From Chaetomium olivaceum (taxonomy: Eukaryota > Ascomycota > Sordariomycetes > Sordariales > Chaetomiaceae): 64,000 nt of DNA. The translations under genes and the position numbers were made by a program. The stretch covers positions 91,315 to 155,314 of the forward strand of contig JAYWVB010000065.1 of the NCBI GenBank assembly GCA_039881045.1, given 5' to 3'. The notes beneath the pieces are model-generated. The model ran no database searches, was not told the DNA's origin, and saw only the letters and a program-made list of their open reading frames with translations. Below, piece by piece: positions 21,680 to 33,930 of the stretch. The first letter of the stretch is position 1, and the number at the start of each line of letters is the position of its first letter.

Positions 21680-22612
21680 CGTATGAGGAGAATATTGGTA
21701 AGCTGGTGAAGAAGTGCGACCCGACTTGCTAAGTTCGATCCCTAGCAGCGGAGGTTCACCCCGATGGGGCGGAGGGAGGGAAGGCAGCGTTTTTTATGCC
21801 ACTCTCAACCATGCCTGCAATCAGCTCGTGCCTGGGATTCGACCAGCCTAGAAACAAGTAATTTTCACGATCGAGTCTCGACCGGGAACCTCAGGCTAGG
21901 TGTGACGTAGGTGGCTCTTCATATGGTTCTTCACATGTCACGCCTGCTATCAAACTGACTGGACGCGTTCACCCTAAAATAGCCACTAAGTCTTCAGGAG
22001 GTATGTGAGATGACTGTCCATGGCCATGGAGATCTGAGTTCAAATATATCTCTACATACATACCCCCGCTGTCATGGGACATATTCACTTGCCCTTGTCA
22101 CCACTGCCAAGTCCCGAAAAAACAGGCTCCTTGCCGGAGTTCCCGTATCGCCTCTCATGACGTCTGAAGCGCCGCGCGCTGCACCAGACATCTGCTACAA
22201 GACTTAAATCTCTACCAGATATTCAAGGCAGGGCCTAGCCAGTTATGCAAGCTAGAAAATTCAATAAGGACTGTAGATATCCTCGTTAAGAAGTGCAATA
22301 ATTTCCCGTACTACCGAGATTATTGATACAAATCTCAGGCAAAAAAGCCAGGTTTTGATTATAGTAGAGTCTGTCGTCATTATTGTTATCGACAATGCTA
22401 ATGATGAGCAGAGCTTGAGCATTGCATTGCATTTAGTCTAGGGCTTAGCATGGAAAGATGCTTGTGGATCTAGCTGGCGAGGGGCCGGATACTGACGTCT
22501 GAAGTCCACGATCTAGCCGTCATACCCAATGGTCTTTCGTCATGAATACAGAGTTCTTTGTTGTGGATATGATGACATTGTGACACACGAAGCAGCCATT
22601 ACGTAACCTAGA
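21680..22612. other. Intergenic stretch upstream of NLR and transporter
   Basis: About 930 bases between divergently transcribed genes; should include the transporter promoter. No open frame or repeat was found. Confidence 0.4.
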
Positions 22613-22689
22613 GAGGAGGACTTGAATCCTGATACTCTTGATTTCCTCAATTCACGTCCCAGCGGCTCTAACTAGTGTGCCACGGTGCC
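22613..22689 (-). other. tRNA-like sequence, probably a pseudogene
   Basis: The reverse complement has a plausible A box (TGGCACACTAGTTAGAGC) and a near B box (GGATTCAAGTCC, with A where position 53 should be G) about 55 bases apart, in 77 bases. Acceptor and anticodon stems do not close, and no T-run follows. It could be a decayed tRNA or a tRNA-derived SINE head. Confidence 0.3.
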
Positions 22690-22932
22690 ATATCGCCTCG
22701 GCATTCATGACGCAAGTTCTACCTCGTATTTAAAAGATTAGATACATACCTGTACTGTCCAATTTGGGCATCTGTCATGAGAACCAGTTGTAAAGTAGCA
22801 ACTTGCCGGGCACAACCATACCTGGTAAGCATCATAACAGCCATTGACCACGCGAAATGCAGCTGTGGACTTCTCGTCATACTCGGGTTGCAATTGCATC
22901 TCTCCTCTCCGACCAGAATCCTCATCGAAGCT

Positions 22933-25900
22933 ATGTCGCCGAAGAAACAGTTGAAGTTCTTCGGGCGTCGCGATGCATCTTCATCTGCTACATCTACCGC
23001 GCAGGCCACGAGTATGTTAAGACTCACGTCGTAGCTAGAACCTTCTCATAACTGACGTCCTCTAGCAGAGGTAAAGACCTCTGAGCAGGGAGACGCAGAA
23101 CACGGACCGATAGCGCCTTCTCTCGTCGCAACAGAAACATGCGCTCCTACCTCCCTGTCCGCCGCCGCCGGCGCTCAGGAGACTCGACCCAGCACAAACG
23201 CGAGAGCAACAGACCCTCGCCAGCCAGCCGCAGCATCACAAGCTCTGCCTTCAGCCCCGCCCTTTGAACTCCCACCGCAACCAGCGGCAAGCGAATCCAC
23301 AGAGCAACGAACCACTGCCCTTTCCGCGTCCGAGAGGCTGTGGAACGCCGCGTACGACAGCCTTGAGACTGACGATGCAGACCTTGTCAAATCATACGTG
23401 AAGATTCTGGAGAAAGTTCTTGGAGGCGAGACTCGAGAGTCCACCGACGACCTTTCGGCCATGCTGAAGGCTCCTACCACGCGACAAAAGCACATGAGAG
23501 AGTTGGTTCAGAAGGGGCGGGAGAAGATATCCCGAGCCTCCCGGATAACGACCAGAGTCGGCCAGTTTGCTGGCTTCATCCTGTCGGCTAAGAGTATGGT
23601 AGACTTGGTACTCTCGAGTGTGCCGCAAGCTGCGCCGGCTGCGCTTCCATGGGCAGGTGTTTGCCTTGGGCTGGAAGTAAGCAATTATCCCTCTAAGGCC
23701 TTTTGCCTTATTCTGCTAATACGGCCCAGATTCTCCGAAATCCAGCACAAGCCACGAACTCCAACCTTTCTGGGATCGCCCATGTCATCTCCAGAATGGA
23801 CTGGTATTGCGCCTTGACCAAACATCTCCTGAACGAAAATAACATCTCCACCGGCAACGAGTTCAGAGCAGTCTTGCATCAGCTAGAGGAGAGGGTTGTC
23901 AGGCTCTACAAAGCTCTTCTCCTCTACCAAATGAAGAGTGTTTGTTCCTACCATCGCAACCAAGGTCTCAATTTCCTTTGCGGCATGGTCAAATTGGATG
24001 ATTGGGACGGCGACTTGAAGCTGGTCACCGATGCAGAGGCCGCCGTTCAGAACGATGCTTCCCAATACTTCCAAGAACAGACGAAGGCTTCTCTCGCAGA
24101 GCTCGTCAAGTATGCTGAGAACATGGAAACCAAACTTGGCAACATCCATCAGACGCTTCAACACTTCATCTCATTGCAGAAGGATGCCCGCAGGGATTAT
24201 ATGGAGGCCGCGTGCCGGAGAGACCTCCGCGTCGTTGACCCGCAACACGACATGGAGCGCATCGAGAGGAGTAAGGATAGGCTGCTCGACGACTCCTACA
24301 AGTGGATCCTTCGCACCCCTGAGTATGTAGCGTTCACAAACTGGGACGATAGCGGATTGAGTTGTCCGCCGCGTCGATTGCTGTGGATAAAAGGACACGC
24401 CGGCGCGGGAAAGACGATGCTCATGATCGGCCTCATCCGCCAACTCTCCCATCAACCCGTCGTCCTAGCGCCAGCACTCTCCTTTTTCTTTTGTGAAGGC
24501 ACAGATACCGCCCTGAACAACGCTACCGCCGTCCTCCGGTCTTTGATCTGGCTTCTCCTTCTTCAGCAGCCGTGCCTCATATCCCATCTACTTCAGAAGT
24601 ACAACGAGTCAGGCGCCAATCTTTTCAGGGACAAAAATGCCTTCTACGCTCTGTCCGAGGCATTTCGGAACATGTTGAAAGACCCTGAACTAAAGCCCGT
24701 ATATCTCGCCGTGGACGCTCTTGATGAGTGTGCGCAGGGGCGGTCAGAGCTTGTTCACCTTATTTCGACTTCTCTCAGACTCCCGCAGAAAGTCAAATGG
24801 CTGCTTTCTAGCCGTCCGGAAGTTGACCTTTTCGCCGAGCTCAAGGATTCGGGCACCAACTTTATGGACGCTTCCAACTCCCTTATCGAGCTGGATACTC
24901 AACGTCTGGCAGAACCTGTCAATGCATACATCGATCACAAGCTCATCAACCTTAGGTGCAGAACAGGATACAACGACAGCGTTCTAGATACGGTCTCTCG
25001 TGAAGTCCGCCAACGAGCAGGGAACACCTTCCTATGGGTCGCTCTCGCCTTCAAATTTCTCGAAACAGTGCACGGATGGTACGCGGTCAAACGTATCACA
25101 GAGATGCCTCCTGGCTTGTCGGATTTATACGATCATATGATGACCCGGATTGAGGCAGGCCAAATGATTGAACCTCAGGATTGTAAGAAAGTCTTGGTGG
25201 TAACGTCTCTTGCCTTCCGGCCGCTGTCTATCTCTGAGCTTTCCGTGCTAGCCGACTTGCCATCGGACATCGCAAAGACGGCTATCGAGATGTGCGGCTC
25301 TTTTCTTACAATTACCGAGGAAACAGTCAACTTGATTCACCAGTCGGCTAAAGACTACCTGGAGAAGAATTACAAGTCCAGACTTCAGCTAGCTGGGCCG
25401 GCTCAAGGGCATGTCGATATCGCCAGGCGCTCAATTGATGTGATGTCCTCAACGCTAAGACGGAACATGTACAAACTCGACCCCGGCTTCAAATCAGAGA
25501 CCATGACGACGCCTGATCCAGATCCGTTAGATCGAATACGATACTCTTGCGTCTTTTGGGTCGACCATCTTTACGAGAGCGGGAACTGTAAGAAAGAATT
25601 GGTGGGCGACGGACTAGTTCTCAGCTTTCTCAAGCAGCACCTTCTCCACTGGCTTGAAAGTCTGTCTCTCCTACAGACAATTTCGGACGGAATGCATTTG
25701 ATAAGAAAACTTCTACGGGTCATTCAGGTATGTAAGAACTGCTATGATTGCATTCGATACTAAGCTCTACTAGTCATCATCTATTACGACTTCTGGCCCT
25801 GCATTTTTGGAGGATGCTGGGAAGTTTGCACTCAACTCCCAAGCTATCATAGACCGGGCTCCGGTACAAACCTATGCTTCGGCACTCGTGTTCAGTCCAA

Positions 25901-28211
25901 CCAAGAGCGATGTTCGAGCGAACTATGGAACGAGAGACTATCATTTATTACTGAGGTTTCGGGTATTTGCGATCACTGGGACTCGCATCTACAGATCTTC
26001 GAGGGCCACAGCGATTCTGTCTGGGCTGTCGCCGTCTCGCCGAACGGCAAGACACTCGCATCAGCTTCGGGTGATAACACGGTCCGGCTCTGGAGTATGG
26101 AGAAGCGGTCATCTCGGCAGATAATCCAAGCCCATAGTGGCCCGGTATACGCAGTTGCATTCTCGTCGGACAGCAAGGTGCTCGTGTCGGCTTCGCGCGA
26201 TAGTACCGTTCGGATTTGGAATATAGACGACGGCGAGCTCCAAGGCGAGCTCCAACGCGAGCTAAAGGGCCATAGCGGGCTAGTCGACGCCGTCACCTTC
26301 TCCCCGGATGGCAAGTTACTTGCGTCAGCTTCAGACGATAAGACAGTCCAGTTATGGGATCTAGAGAAGGATGCACAGAATGGCATGAGGAAAAAGACGT
26401 TTGTAGACCACAAAGGCCCGGTCAACGCCGTCGCCTTCTCTCCGGATGGCAGCTTGCTTGCGACAGCTTCAGACGATAAGACCGTTCTGCTCTGGAATGT
26501 AACGACACTCATGCTCCGAGGCAGGCTTGAGGGCCATAGCGGTCCGGTCAACGCCGTCGCCTTTTCTCCGGATAGCAACAAGCTCGCGTCGGCTTCGAGC
26601 GACTGCACAGTTCGGATCTGGAATGCAAAGGCAGCCACGCTCCAAGGAAGGCTTGAGGGCCATAGCGGTCCCGTTAACGCCGTCGCCTTTACACAGAACG
26701 GCGAGAAGCTCGTGTCGGCCTCGAGCGATTGTACAATCCAGCTCTGGGATACAACGATGTACACGCAGCAACAGACGCTCAGAGGTCATGGCGGTTCTGT
26801 TAGGGCCGTCGCCTTTCTGCCAGATAGCGAGATATTCGCGTCGGCTTCAAGTGATTGCACAGTCCGGCTCTGGGATACGACGTTGATAGGACACACCGAG
26901 GCATCCGAGGGCCACAGGAATTGGGTCTACTCTGTCGCCTTCTCCCTAGACGGCAAACGATTCGTATCAGCTTCGGGTGATGAGACAATCCGAGTCTGGG
27001 ATGCGGCAACGGGAAGGTGTCAACAAACACACACCGGCCATAGCGGTTGGGTCCGGGCGATCGCGTTCTCGCCAGATGGTGAGACGCTTGCATCTCATTT
27101 ACCTGATAATACAATCCAGACCTGGAATCGACGAACGGGCGAGCACCGACAAACGATTAACAGCCATAGCGGTTCTGTTAGGGCTATTGCCTTTTCCGCA
27201 GACGGTACCAAGCTTGCATCAGCTTCGAGCAATAATACAGTTTGGGTCTGGAATACCGCGGAAGGTACGTGCCAACGGACACTCGAGGGCCATAGCAATT
27301 GGGTCTATGCTGTTGCCTTCTCGTCGGATGGTAAATTACTAGCGTCGGCTTCGGGCGATGAGACCGTGCGGCTCTGGAGTGTAGAGAAGGATGTCGAAAC
27401 ACTCGTACACCAACGCACGTTTCGGGGTCACGATAGTTGGGTTTTAGCCGTCGCATTCTCGCCAGACGGCAAATTACTAGCGTCGGCTTCGCGCGACCGT
27501 TCCATTCGGATCTGGAATAAAGACAACGGCGAGCTCCAACACAGGCTTAAGGGCCATAGCGGTCCAGTCGATACCGTCGCCTTCTCTCCGGATGGCAGCT
27601 TGCTTGCGACAGCTTCAGATGATAAGACCGTTCTGCTCTGGAATGTAACGACATTCATGGTCCGAAGCAGACTTGAGGGCCATAGCGGTCCGGTCAACGC
27701 CATCGCCTTTTCTCCGGATGGCAACAAGCTCGCGTCGGCTTCGAGCGACAGTATCGTTCGGATTTGGAATACAGACAACGGCGAGCTCCAACGCGAGCTC
27801 AAGGGTCATAGCGGTCCCGTCAACGCCGTCGCCTTTATAGAGGACGGCGAGCTCGCGTCGGCGGACGATTGCACAGTGCGATTCTGGGACGCAACAACAT
27901 ACACGGAGCGACAACTACTCGAAACCAATCGATACCTTCGAAGTCGACCCCACTTAGCTAATGAACCACTTCTCTCGATATCAGACGCAGCTAGTATTCG
28001 CTCATACCAGAAACCGCCTACAGACCATGCTTTGTTCATTGACAATGAGTGGATAACTATAGATGGAAGGAATATGCTTTGGCTCCCTATAGATTATAGA
28101 GCCACATGTGCGGCCATCTACGACCATACTATAGTCTTAGGTCATGTATCGGGGAGAGTAACGTTGTTGAAGTTTGATTTTACTCAGATTGATACGTACG
28201 TTAATAGTTGA
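22933..28211 (+). pseudogene. NACHT-WD40 NLR (HET-E/HET-D-like STAND protein), one frameshift
   Basis: Exons 22933-23011, 23066-23676, 23730-25727 and 25774-28211, with introns of 54, 53 and 46 nt. Order: short basic N-terminus; a low-complexity Ala/Pro linker; the NWD-type N-terminal domain (SERLWNAAYDSLE); a NACHT NTPase with P-loop GHAGAGKT and Walker B LAVDALDEC; a winged-helix-like region; then 15 WD40 repeats of about 42 residues (25990-27920) and the conserved tail (WITIDGRNMLWLPIDYRAT). The frame slips by one base at 25921-25926, just before the repeats, as if a T were missing. Without it the protein would be about 1700 aa. The repeats are very alike (GHSGPVNAVAFSPDG recurs), as in het-d/het-e genes where repeats are shuffled to change recognition. 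Role by family: sensing non-self and triggering incompatibility or defence. Pseudogene versus assembly indel is unresolved. Confidence 0.9.
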
Positions 28212-28518
28212 AGAGAAGATGTTAGATACGGTTCAAATTTTGTATCAGTATATTTGTAATCTTATGCTTTACTTCTTTCATCGGCCCCTCTTTGCTATTT
28301 ACAAATATATAAACAAATAATCCACTAACCCTGCCTAATCAGGTACCTAGTTAGTTACCTACGTTGGTCTACCAACGTCAACTTATCCGTCCATCGTCGA
28401 CAACTCACCTGCGCTTTCTCCCTTCTCTATTCCCAACCTCTTACACCATAGTAGAAGGCGAGGGCGTAGCTAGGTATCGGGTTAGGGCCTTGAGGAAGGG
28501 GGGAGAGGGGAGGGGTAA
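28212..28518. other. 3' flank of NLR
   Basis: AT-rich 3' flank; likely poly(A) region of the NLR near 28300 (AATATATAAACAAATAA). Nothing else seen. Confidence 0.4.
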
Positions 28519-28930
28519 AGACTAGACTTGGCCCCCGGGGGTGAAGACGAAGCTTGGCCCTAGGGGTGAAGGAAGACCTGTCCCCTGGGGGTGATGACGA
28601 AGCTTGGGAGAAGACGAAGCTTGGCCCCTGGGGGTGAAGACGAAGCTTGGGAGAAGACGAAGCTTGGCCCCTGGGGGTGAAGGAAGACCTGTCCCCTGGG
28701 GGTGATGACGAAGCTTGGCCTTTGGGGTTAAAGGAAGACCTGTCCCCTAGGGATAAAGATCAAGCTTAGCCCCAGGGGGTGAAGACGAAGCTTGGCCCCT
28801 AGGGGTGAAGACCAAACTTGGCCCCCGGGGTAACGTACCTAGCTTGTCCCCCAGGGTTGAAGGAAGACCTGTCCCCTGGGGGTGAAGACCTGTTTTCTGG
28901 GGAGTGAGGGCGCAAGCTTGTCTCCCAGAA
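28519..28930. repeat. Minisatellite, about 25-30 bp units
   Basis: Imperfect tandem units built from GAAGACGAAGCTTGG and CCCCTGGGGGTGA, alternating with GGAAGACCTGTCCCCTGG; about 14 units in 410 bp. The CCCCTGGGGG core is self-complementary. No coding frame fits it. Confidence 0.9.
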
Positions 28931-30873
28931 TCTGGAAGGCTCTTGCAGCAAGCTACATCAATGCATAATGCATATGCATTGCCTGTAGTTATGTTATTCT
29001 GAGCTTTGGAACGTCATGAGTTAATCGCGTATAAATTGACTGTTGTCCTAGAGAACACATCTTGGAAGCATCGTCTGGTAGGGTCAAAGGCTGTGCCATG
29101 GATGCACATCTAGCCTCCCGCGGTCACACAGAGATACCAAACCCAGAGCATACAGTGTCAGGCAATATGTGGTGTCAAAAATTATCGACCAGTACAGGTC
29201 ATCGCTCGAATGTGTCAACGTGAGCGCGAAGTGCTACGGCGTATGGCACTGGAAGAGAGGTAAGAGGGAAAAGGGAAGAAAGCCGACGCGAAGGGGTGGG
29301 GTTTATTGGAGAGATAGGTAGTTACGCAAGCCCTGTAAATTATACGGGACGAGGGGATGGGGAACTTACCTAGCAGGTAGGTATTCTGATCCTCTGGGCA
29401 AAAGGAGGTAGCCTCGAAGGTAAAAAAGGGGGGGGTTGGGGTGAACGAGGTGAGATATCGCTGATAGGGAGAGACTAAACGGGTATTAGGTAATTTCAAA
29501 AGGGAGGAAAAGCTCGAGGCCAAAACTAGAGTTAAGCTAAAAGTTGTGATATACGAGATGCACCGTAAAGGCCAAGAAGGTCTCGATTAGCGGCGCGATA
29601 GCGGGCGGCTAGGGGACGCCAAAGAGGGCAAAGACGAGGTATCCGGCCTAGCGAAACAGGTATCGGAGCGCGAGCGACATGGGCTGGCAAGCTGCAGGAT
29701 AAAGGGGGTAGGGGAAAGCAAAGGAGATAAGGAGATAGGGACCGAGCGAAGGCGATGAGGGAGGGAGAGAAAGTCGAGAGTACAAGAAAGGGACGTTGGA
29801 CAGGCGGGCGCGGCGGGACCGTGCGAGGACGCGAATCTGACGCAGCGCCATACCCGATTCGGAAGGCCGCCGTTTCCGGATGCAGCGACAGCATGTTCTA
29901 CATTACAAAGAAAAGCAGATTAGTTAATTAGTTCTTTTTAAATTATTTCAATCAACCAAATGCATACTTCACCGATCGCCAATCGATAATGTGATAATGT
30001 GAGCTGCAATGCAACGCTTCAGGTTTATTGAGAATAACTAAGGTACCTCTACCCAGGCCAATCCATCGGCGGTGTCGAAACTGTCGAGGGAGAAGTGGAT
30101 TTTGATCCGCCCGTGTGAGGGCCAACTTCAAAGCGGCCCTAGAAAATAGGGGCTGGGACCTGGAACTCCAACTGGCTAACGAGTGAGGTTGTGGTTAAAA
30201 GCGAGGAGAGTTCGAATAATATGTGCCGCAAAAAGAGGCGAGGGAATATCTGCCATAAGGAGCGACGTTGCGTTTCTGAGGCGCGAGCGGAATTTGAGGC
30301 TTGAAATGTATGTCGCGTGCGGGGGGCGGCACTGGAACAGTCCAGCGGCGATATAAAATTCAAAATCAGATAACTAACAAAAAAAGGGCACAGGAGAGGT
30401 TCAAGTGCCGGGCATGGAAAGATTAAACACACATAAGGAGCACTTGGAGTTCCGCAGGATTCCGAAATCCAAAAGCCGCAGTTAATTAGTGTTAAACCGC
30501 CAATTAATGGTCCTTCCCATTCGCTTTTCTGCCAACTTCGGAGACGCAAAACATGGAAAAACACTTGATCAGACTTCAAATAAACTCGGGTCAAAAACGG
30601 CAGGCAAGTTTGAAAGACAAGGAGGACTCGAAAAACAGCAGCGCCAGGAATAAAGAATAGCAAACTCACTACCGTTAAACCGCTAACTTCTGCTCTTACC
30701 AATTTATTATCTTGCCAAAATAAAAGCAACAAAGACAAAACACATTCAACCACGAGAAAAAACTTTGAACCCAAAGGCAACGGGAAACAACGCTCCTTCC
30801 CGTTTGCGCCAAAAGAAACAAGAGGACAGTCAGGAACGTCAGACAAGGCATTCAGTCTTCCAGAAACATAAGC
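28931..30873. other. Gene-poor stretch, purine-rich blocks
   Basis: About 1.9 kb. Contains a G/A-rich block (29220-29880) and an A-rich block (29900-30850). Open frames here either lack ATG starts or look noncoding. Possibly old transposon debris. Confidence 0.35.
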
Positions 30874-30880
30874 TATATAA
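30874..30880 (+). promoter_or_regulatory. TATA box of the Ser/Arg-rich coiled-coil gene
   Basis: TATATAA within CTATATAAAGG, 200 bp before the ATG at 31081 and followed by a 16-base C-run and a long CT-rich leader, a common arrangement in strongly expressed fungal genes. Confidence 0.55.
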
Positions 30881-30888
30881 AGGGGTCT

Positions 30889-30904
30889 CCCCCCCCCCCC
30901 CCCC
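30889..30904 (+). repeat. C16 homopolymer
   Basis: Sixteen consecutive C just downstream of the TATA box; prone to length error in sequencing and to slippage. Confidence 0.95.
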
Positions 30905-31080
30905 TAAGCCTCCCTCCAACTCTCTCTCTACAACTCTCCCTTTAGCTTTACCCCCAACTCTCACACTAGCCGCGCGCCTCCCCCCTCCAAACTCGCCGAC
31001 AAATTTCCCCACGAATCGTAAGAGACCTATCTTCCACTCTCTAATAAACTACGATTAACCGAAGATTCAAGACAGACACC

Positions 31081-31848
31081 ATGACTCAAAGGTCGAACAA
31101 CAACAGCCACTCGTCGAAGCATCGCCAGTCATCCAAGCACCGCCAGTCGCCTTCCGACGAGTCCTCCTCCTCTGACGAGCAGAGGCACAAGCACGGCCGC
31201 TCGTCAAAGTACCAACGCTTGTCTCATCGTGCTTCAACCTCGCAGCGCCATTGGTCATCAAAGAAAAGACACGGAATGAAGCGAAAGTACTCTTCAAGGC
31301 GCGTTAACGATTACGCGTCGTCGTCCTCCCCATCGGATTCTGAATCCGCTAGCGATTATGACAAGAAGAAAGGAGCCTCATCAAGGGGCGACAAACGCCA
31401 AAAGCGCAAGCGCTCGCGCAAACAGAAAGCCGTTACCGACGAGCCACGCGTTGAGCCAGACACGGTCGATGACGAGCGAGCCAGCCCAGGGATGACCGAC
31501 CGCCGGAAGGCAATCTTTCAGGAGTTGGCTGCCTCGGGAAGCAGGGAAACCCCCAACGCGCTGGCCCAGATTAAGCAGTTGTTACACGGCGTACAGATTT
31601 CCATAGTTGCTTCAATCGAGAGCAAGACCAATATCATCGTCGATCAAAGCAACGAGGCTGTTGCTTCTATCAGGGCCTCCACCGATAGAGCTCTTGTGTC
31701 GATCAACGACACCATGAATCAGATTAAGGACGACATTACTCGTATCGAGGATAGGCTCGGGGACATCGCCCATGCCGGCAACGCTGTAATCGAAAACCAA
31801 GTGGTGCTGGAACGAAGAATTCGGGCTCTCGAAGGTGGAGATCTTTAA
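31081..31848 (+). CDS. Ser/Arg/Lys-rich protein with C-terminal coiled coil
   Basis: Intact 255-aa single-exon gene. Residues 1-100 are rich in Ser, His, Arg and Lys (SSKHRQSSKHRQSPSDESSS); residues 100-125 are strongly basic (KRQKRKRSRKQK, a likely nuclear signal); residues 150-250 are heptad-like (ISIVASIESKTNIIVDQS.., then QIKDDITRIEDRLGDI), predicted coiled coil. A TATA box and CT-rich leader lie upstream. The layout (basic disordered head plus coiled coil) resembles the gene at 15397, but sequences are not alike by eye. Function unknown; a nuclear or chromatin role, or an accessory role in a mobile element, are both only guesses. Confidence 0.65.
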   Translation: MTQRSNNNSHSSKHRQSSKHRQSPSDESSSSDEQRHKHGRSSKYQRLSHRASTSQRHWSSKKRHGMKRKYSSRRVNDYASSSSPSDSESASDYDKKKGASSRGDKRQKRKRSRKQKAVTDEPRVEPDTVDDERASPGMTDRRKAIFQELAASGSRETPNALAQIKQLLHGVQISIVASIESKTNIIVDQSNEAVASIRASTDRALVSINDTMNQIKDDITRIEDRLGDIAHAGNAVIENQVVLERRIRALEGGDL

Positions 31849-32950
31849 CCTGGCGGCTCATATACCGGCAGATGATGAAGCCTGAGCGACTTGATGGTGG
31901 AGCTGCCGGAGGGGACGATGGTGGCGGATCTGGGAGATGACTCTACGTACGGTGAACATAGCGCTTTCGTGGGATTTGCTGCGTTTACTTTGCTATTTTG
32001 CGGCTTGGCCCACACAATGGTTCAACGGTGGTTTGGCTCAGTCGAGACTTTCTTTTCTTATGACATTTTCTCCCTGACTATTACGATTCCTCGCAGATCG
32101 GGGGTTTCGAGGCGGTTCGGTCGAGGATTTTTCTTTCTAATTGCATTCTTCGCTATCACTACATTCAGTTTGGACTTGGGATCTTGCCGATGGGGAGATC
32201 GGGGCAGTCGGGACAGGGTTTATGCCGGCAACGGCCAGTTTACTTAGTATTGCGTTATTTCAGACTCGAATGCATAGTTTTATTATCAATCGCAATAACG
32301 TGGGCTTCGGTGCGATACTGACTGTTGAACTACAGAACGCTACCAGTCGTCGAGCGCTGAGATGACGGTAAAGTTCGTGGACGCGCTGCTCAAACTCGAG
32401 AGAATGGAGCCCTCGAAAGTTTGCAAAAGAGAGCAATACTTGGCGAGGTCACCACGGGGGCTTCAACGCTGCGCTGGATAGGAGGAAAATGCCTTGGGTT
32501 CCAGCATGCAGCAGCCTCATAATCTTAATTCTTAAAATACTTGGAGGCAGGTGTTACAGGGCAGGATGGCTGTGCGCTCGCAGAGTTTGTCGTACCGCTG
32601 GCAGAGGCCTTCGACGGCGAGCTTCGGGTTCGGGAGGGCAGGCGGAGGAGGCAATTTGCGGGTGGGTCGAGTGGGGTGTGTTGATCGAATCGTCAACGCG
32701 ACGATGGCTGTTAGTCGACCTCAGCATTGCTGGTGGGCGTAAGTTTGATGGTGAGCAGCGGCCACGGTGGTGTTGTGGGAGAGGTTGGTGGGGGTGGTGT
32801 GGGAGAAAGTTTGAGAAAAAGTTTGAGTTTGAGGGAGGGAGGGAGGACCTCTTTATATACCCTACTTTTTGGAACTTGAAGCCTGCCGTCTGACGGTGGT
32901 GGAAGCTGCTGGAAGCTGAGGTGGTTTGGAGTTTTGTTTCCTCATCTCTG
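31849..32950. other. Intergenic stretch
   Basis: About 1.1 kb without supported gene. A G-rich block lies at 32620-32850. Confidence 0.4.
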
Positions 32951-33183
32951 AAGTTGGCAGAATATTGAAATAGCGGGAGCATGGATTGGTGGTAAACTAG
33001 TAGTAAACTTGCTCTTAACTGCTCCGGATGCTGCAATATTTGGAGCTATTCAAGTTCAGTATCATGTTTCCTCCTTAACTTCAAAGTTGGCAGAGTATTG
33101 AAATATCGGGAGCATGAATTGGTGGTAAACTGCTAGTAAACTTGCTCTTAACTACTCGGGATGCTGCAACATTTCGAGTCTTT
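32951..33183 (+). repeat. Tandem duplication, 133-bp period
   Basis: About 100 bases starting AAGTTGGCAGA at 32951 recur at 33084 with roughly 10 percent differences; the spacer between matched parts is about 30 bases. Noncoding. Confidence 0.85.
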
Positions 33184-33930
33184 AACTCAGCTTGTTTCTA
33201 ATTAAGTAAGTTCATTATTTCAGGATTAGATGGATTTGCTTGCTCCGAGTGCTAGCACCCCCCAGAAAACCTTCCTATCATGCCTCGAACTCTCCTTTCT
33301 ATTTACTTAAATTGTACCACAATCTCACTCTCTTCTGTACCTAGGGTTTAAACCTTGAAGGTTTTCCCTACTTAAAACCCAACCTCAGTTCTTTCCACCA
33401 GGGTTCAAAATCTTTTCCCTAGGTACTTAAAACGCAACTCACTCCCATCTGCTGGGCCTCCAAACCCCATTCAAAAAGGCTACCTCCCTTCTGCCAACCA
33501 CTCAGGGTTCCATACTTGGAATCCCACAATCATTTCCGGACATTTCCGGAACCGCTTTCAAGTTATCACCCACTCGGTGGATCGGATCCTTCCATTCTCT
33601 CTCGCGACAACCAACATCATCCAGTGCTGGCATCTTCGTTTTGCATCTACCGAAGACAGCGTCGACTTAGGTTGCGTGGAGTGGTCGATTGACCTCAGAG
33701 AAGCCCCTGAATGGTCGACCCGGGGATCGTGGGTAGCTCCTTCTGCCTCGACGTTCCGCATGGAGACACGCCATGCTCAACCGCCATCGCCCCTTCCCCA
33801 TGGGTGATGAGGGCAACTTTTCGGCGCACAGCCCGAGATAGGGCTTTTTGCCGCCTACGCACAGAATGCATGATCGAAAGGAGTCGTCGACCGCACTTCA
33901 CGGCGTATTGCAGCAGCCCACACCTCGACG
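33184..33930. other. Intergenic stretch upstream of hypothetical gene
   Basis: No gene supported. Near-duplicated phrases built on CCTAGG / TTTAAACC / ACTTAAAAC occur at 33330-33440. Confidence 0.35.

Noticed and set aside
25973..26764. Long minus-strand open frames antisense to the WD repeats
   Set aside because: They mirror the 126-bp WD repeat period and are a by-product of the plus-strand coding pattern.
28519..28930. Possible CRISPR-like array
   Set aside because: Units are contiguous and variable in length, without unique spacers; it is a minisatellite, and the genome is eukaryotic.
29532..29894. Ser/Pro/Leu-rich minus-strand open frame
   Set aside because: Reflects the purine-rich plus strand; no start context, introns or motif.
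30139..30846. Hydrophobic 235-codon open frame on the minus strand
   Set aside because: No ATG start, no family pattern, and it runs into the promoter of the 31081 gene; likely chance in A/T-biased DNA.
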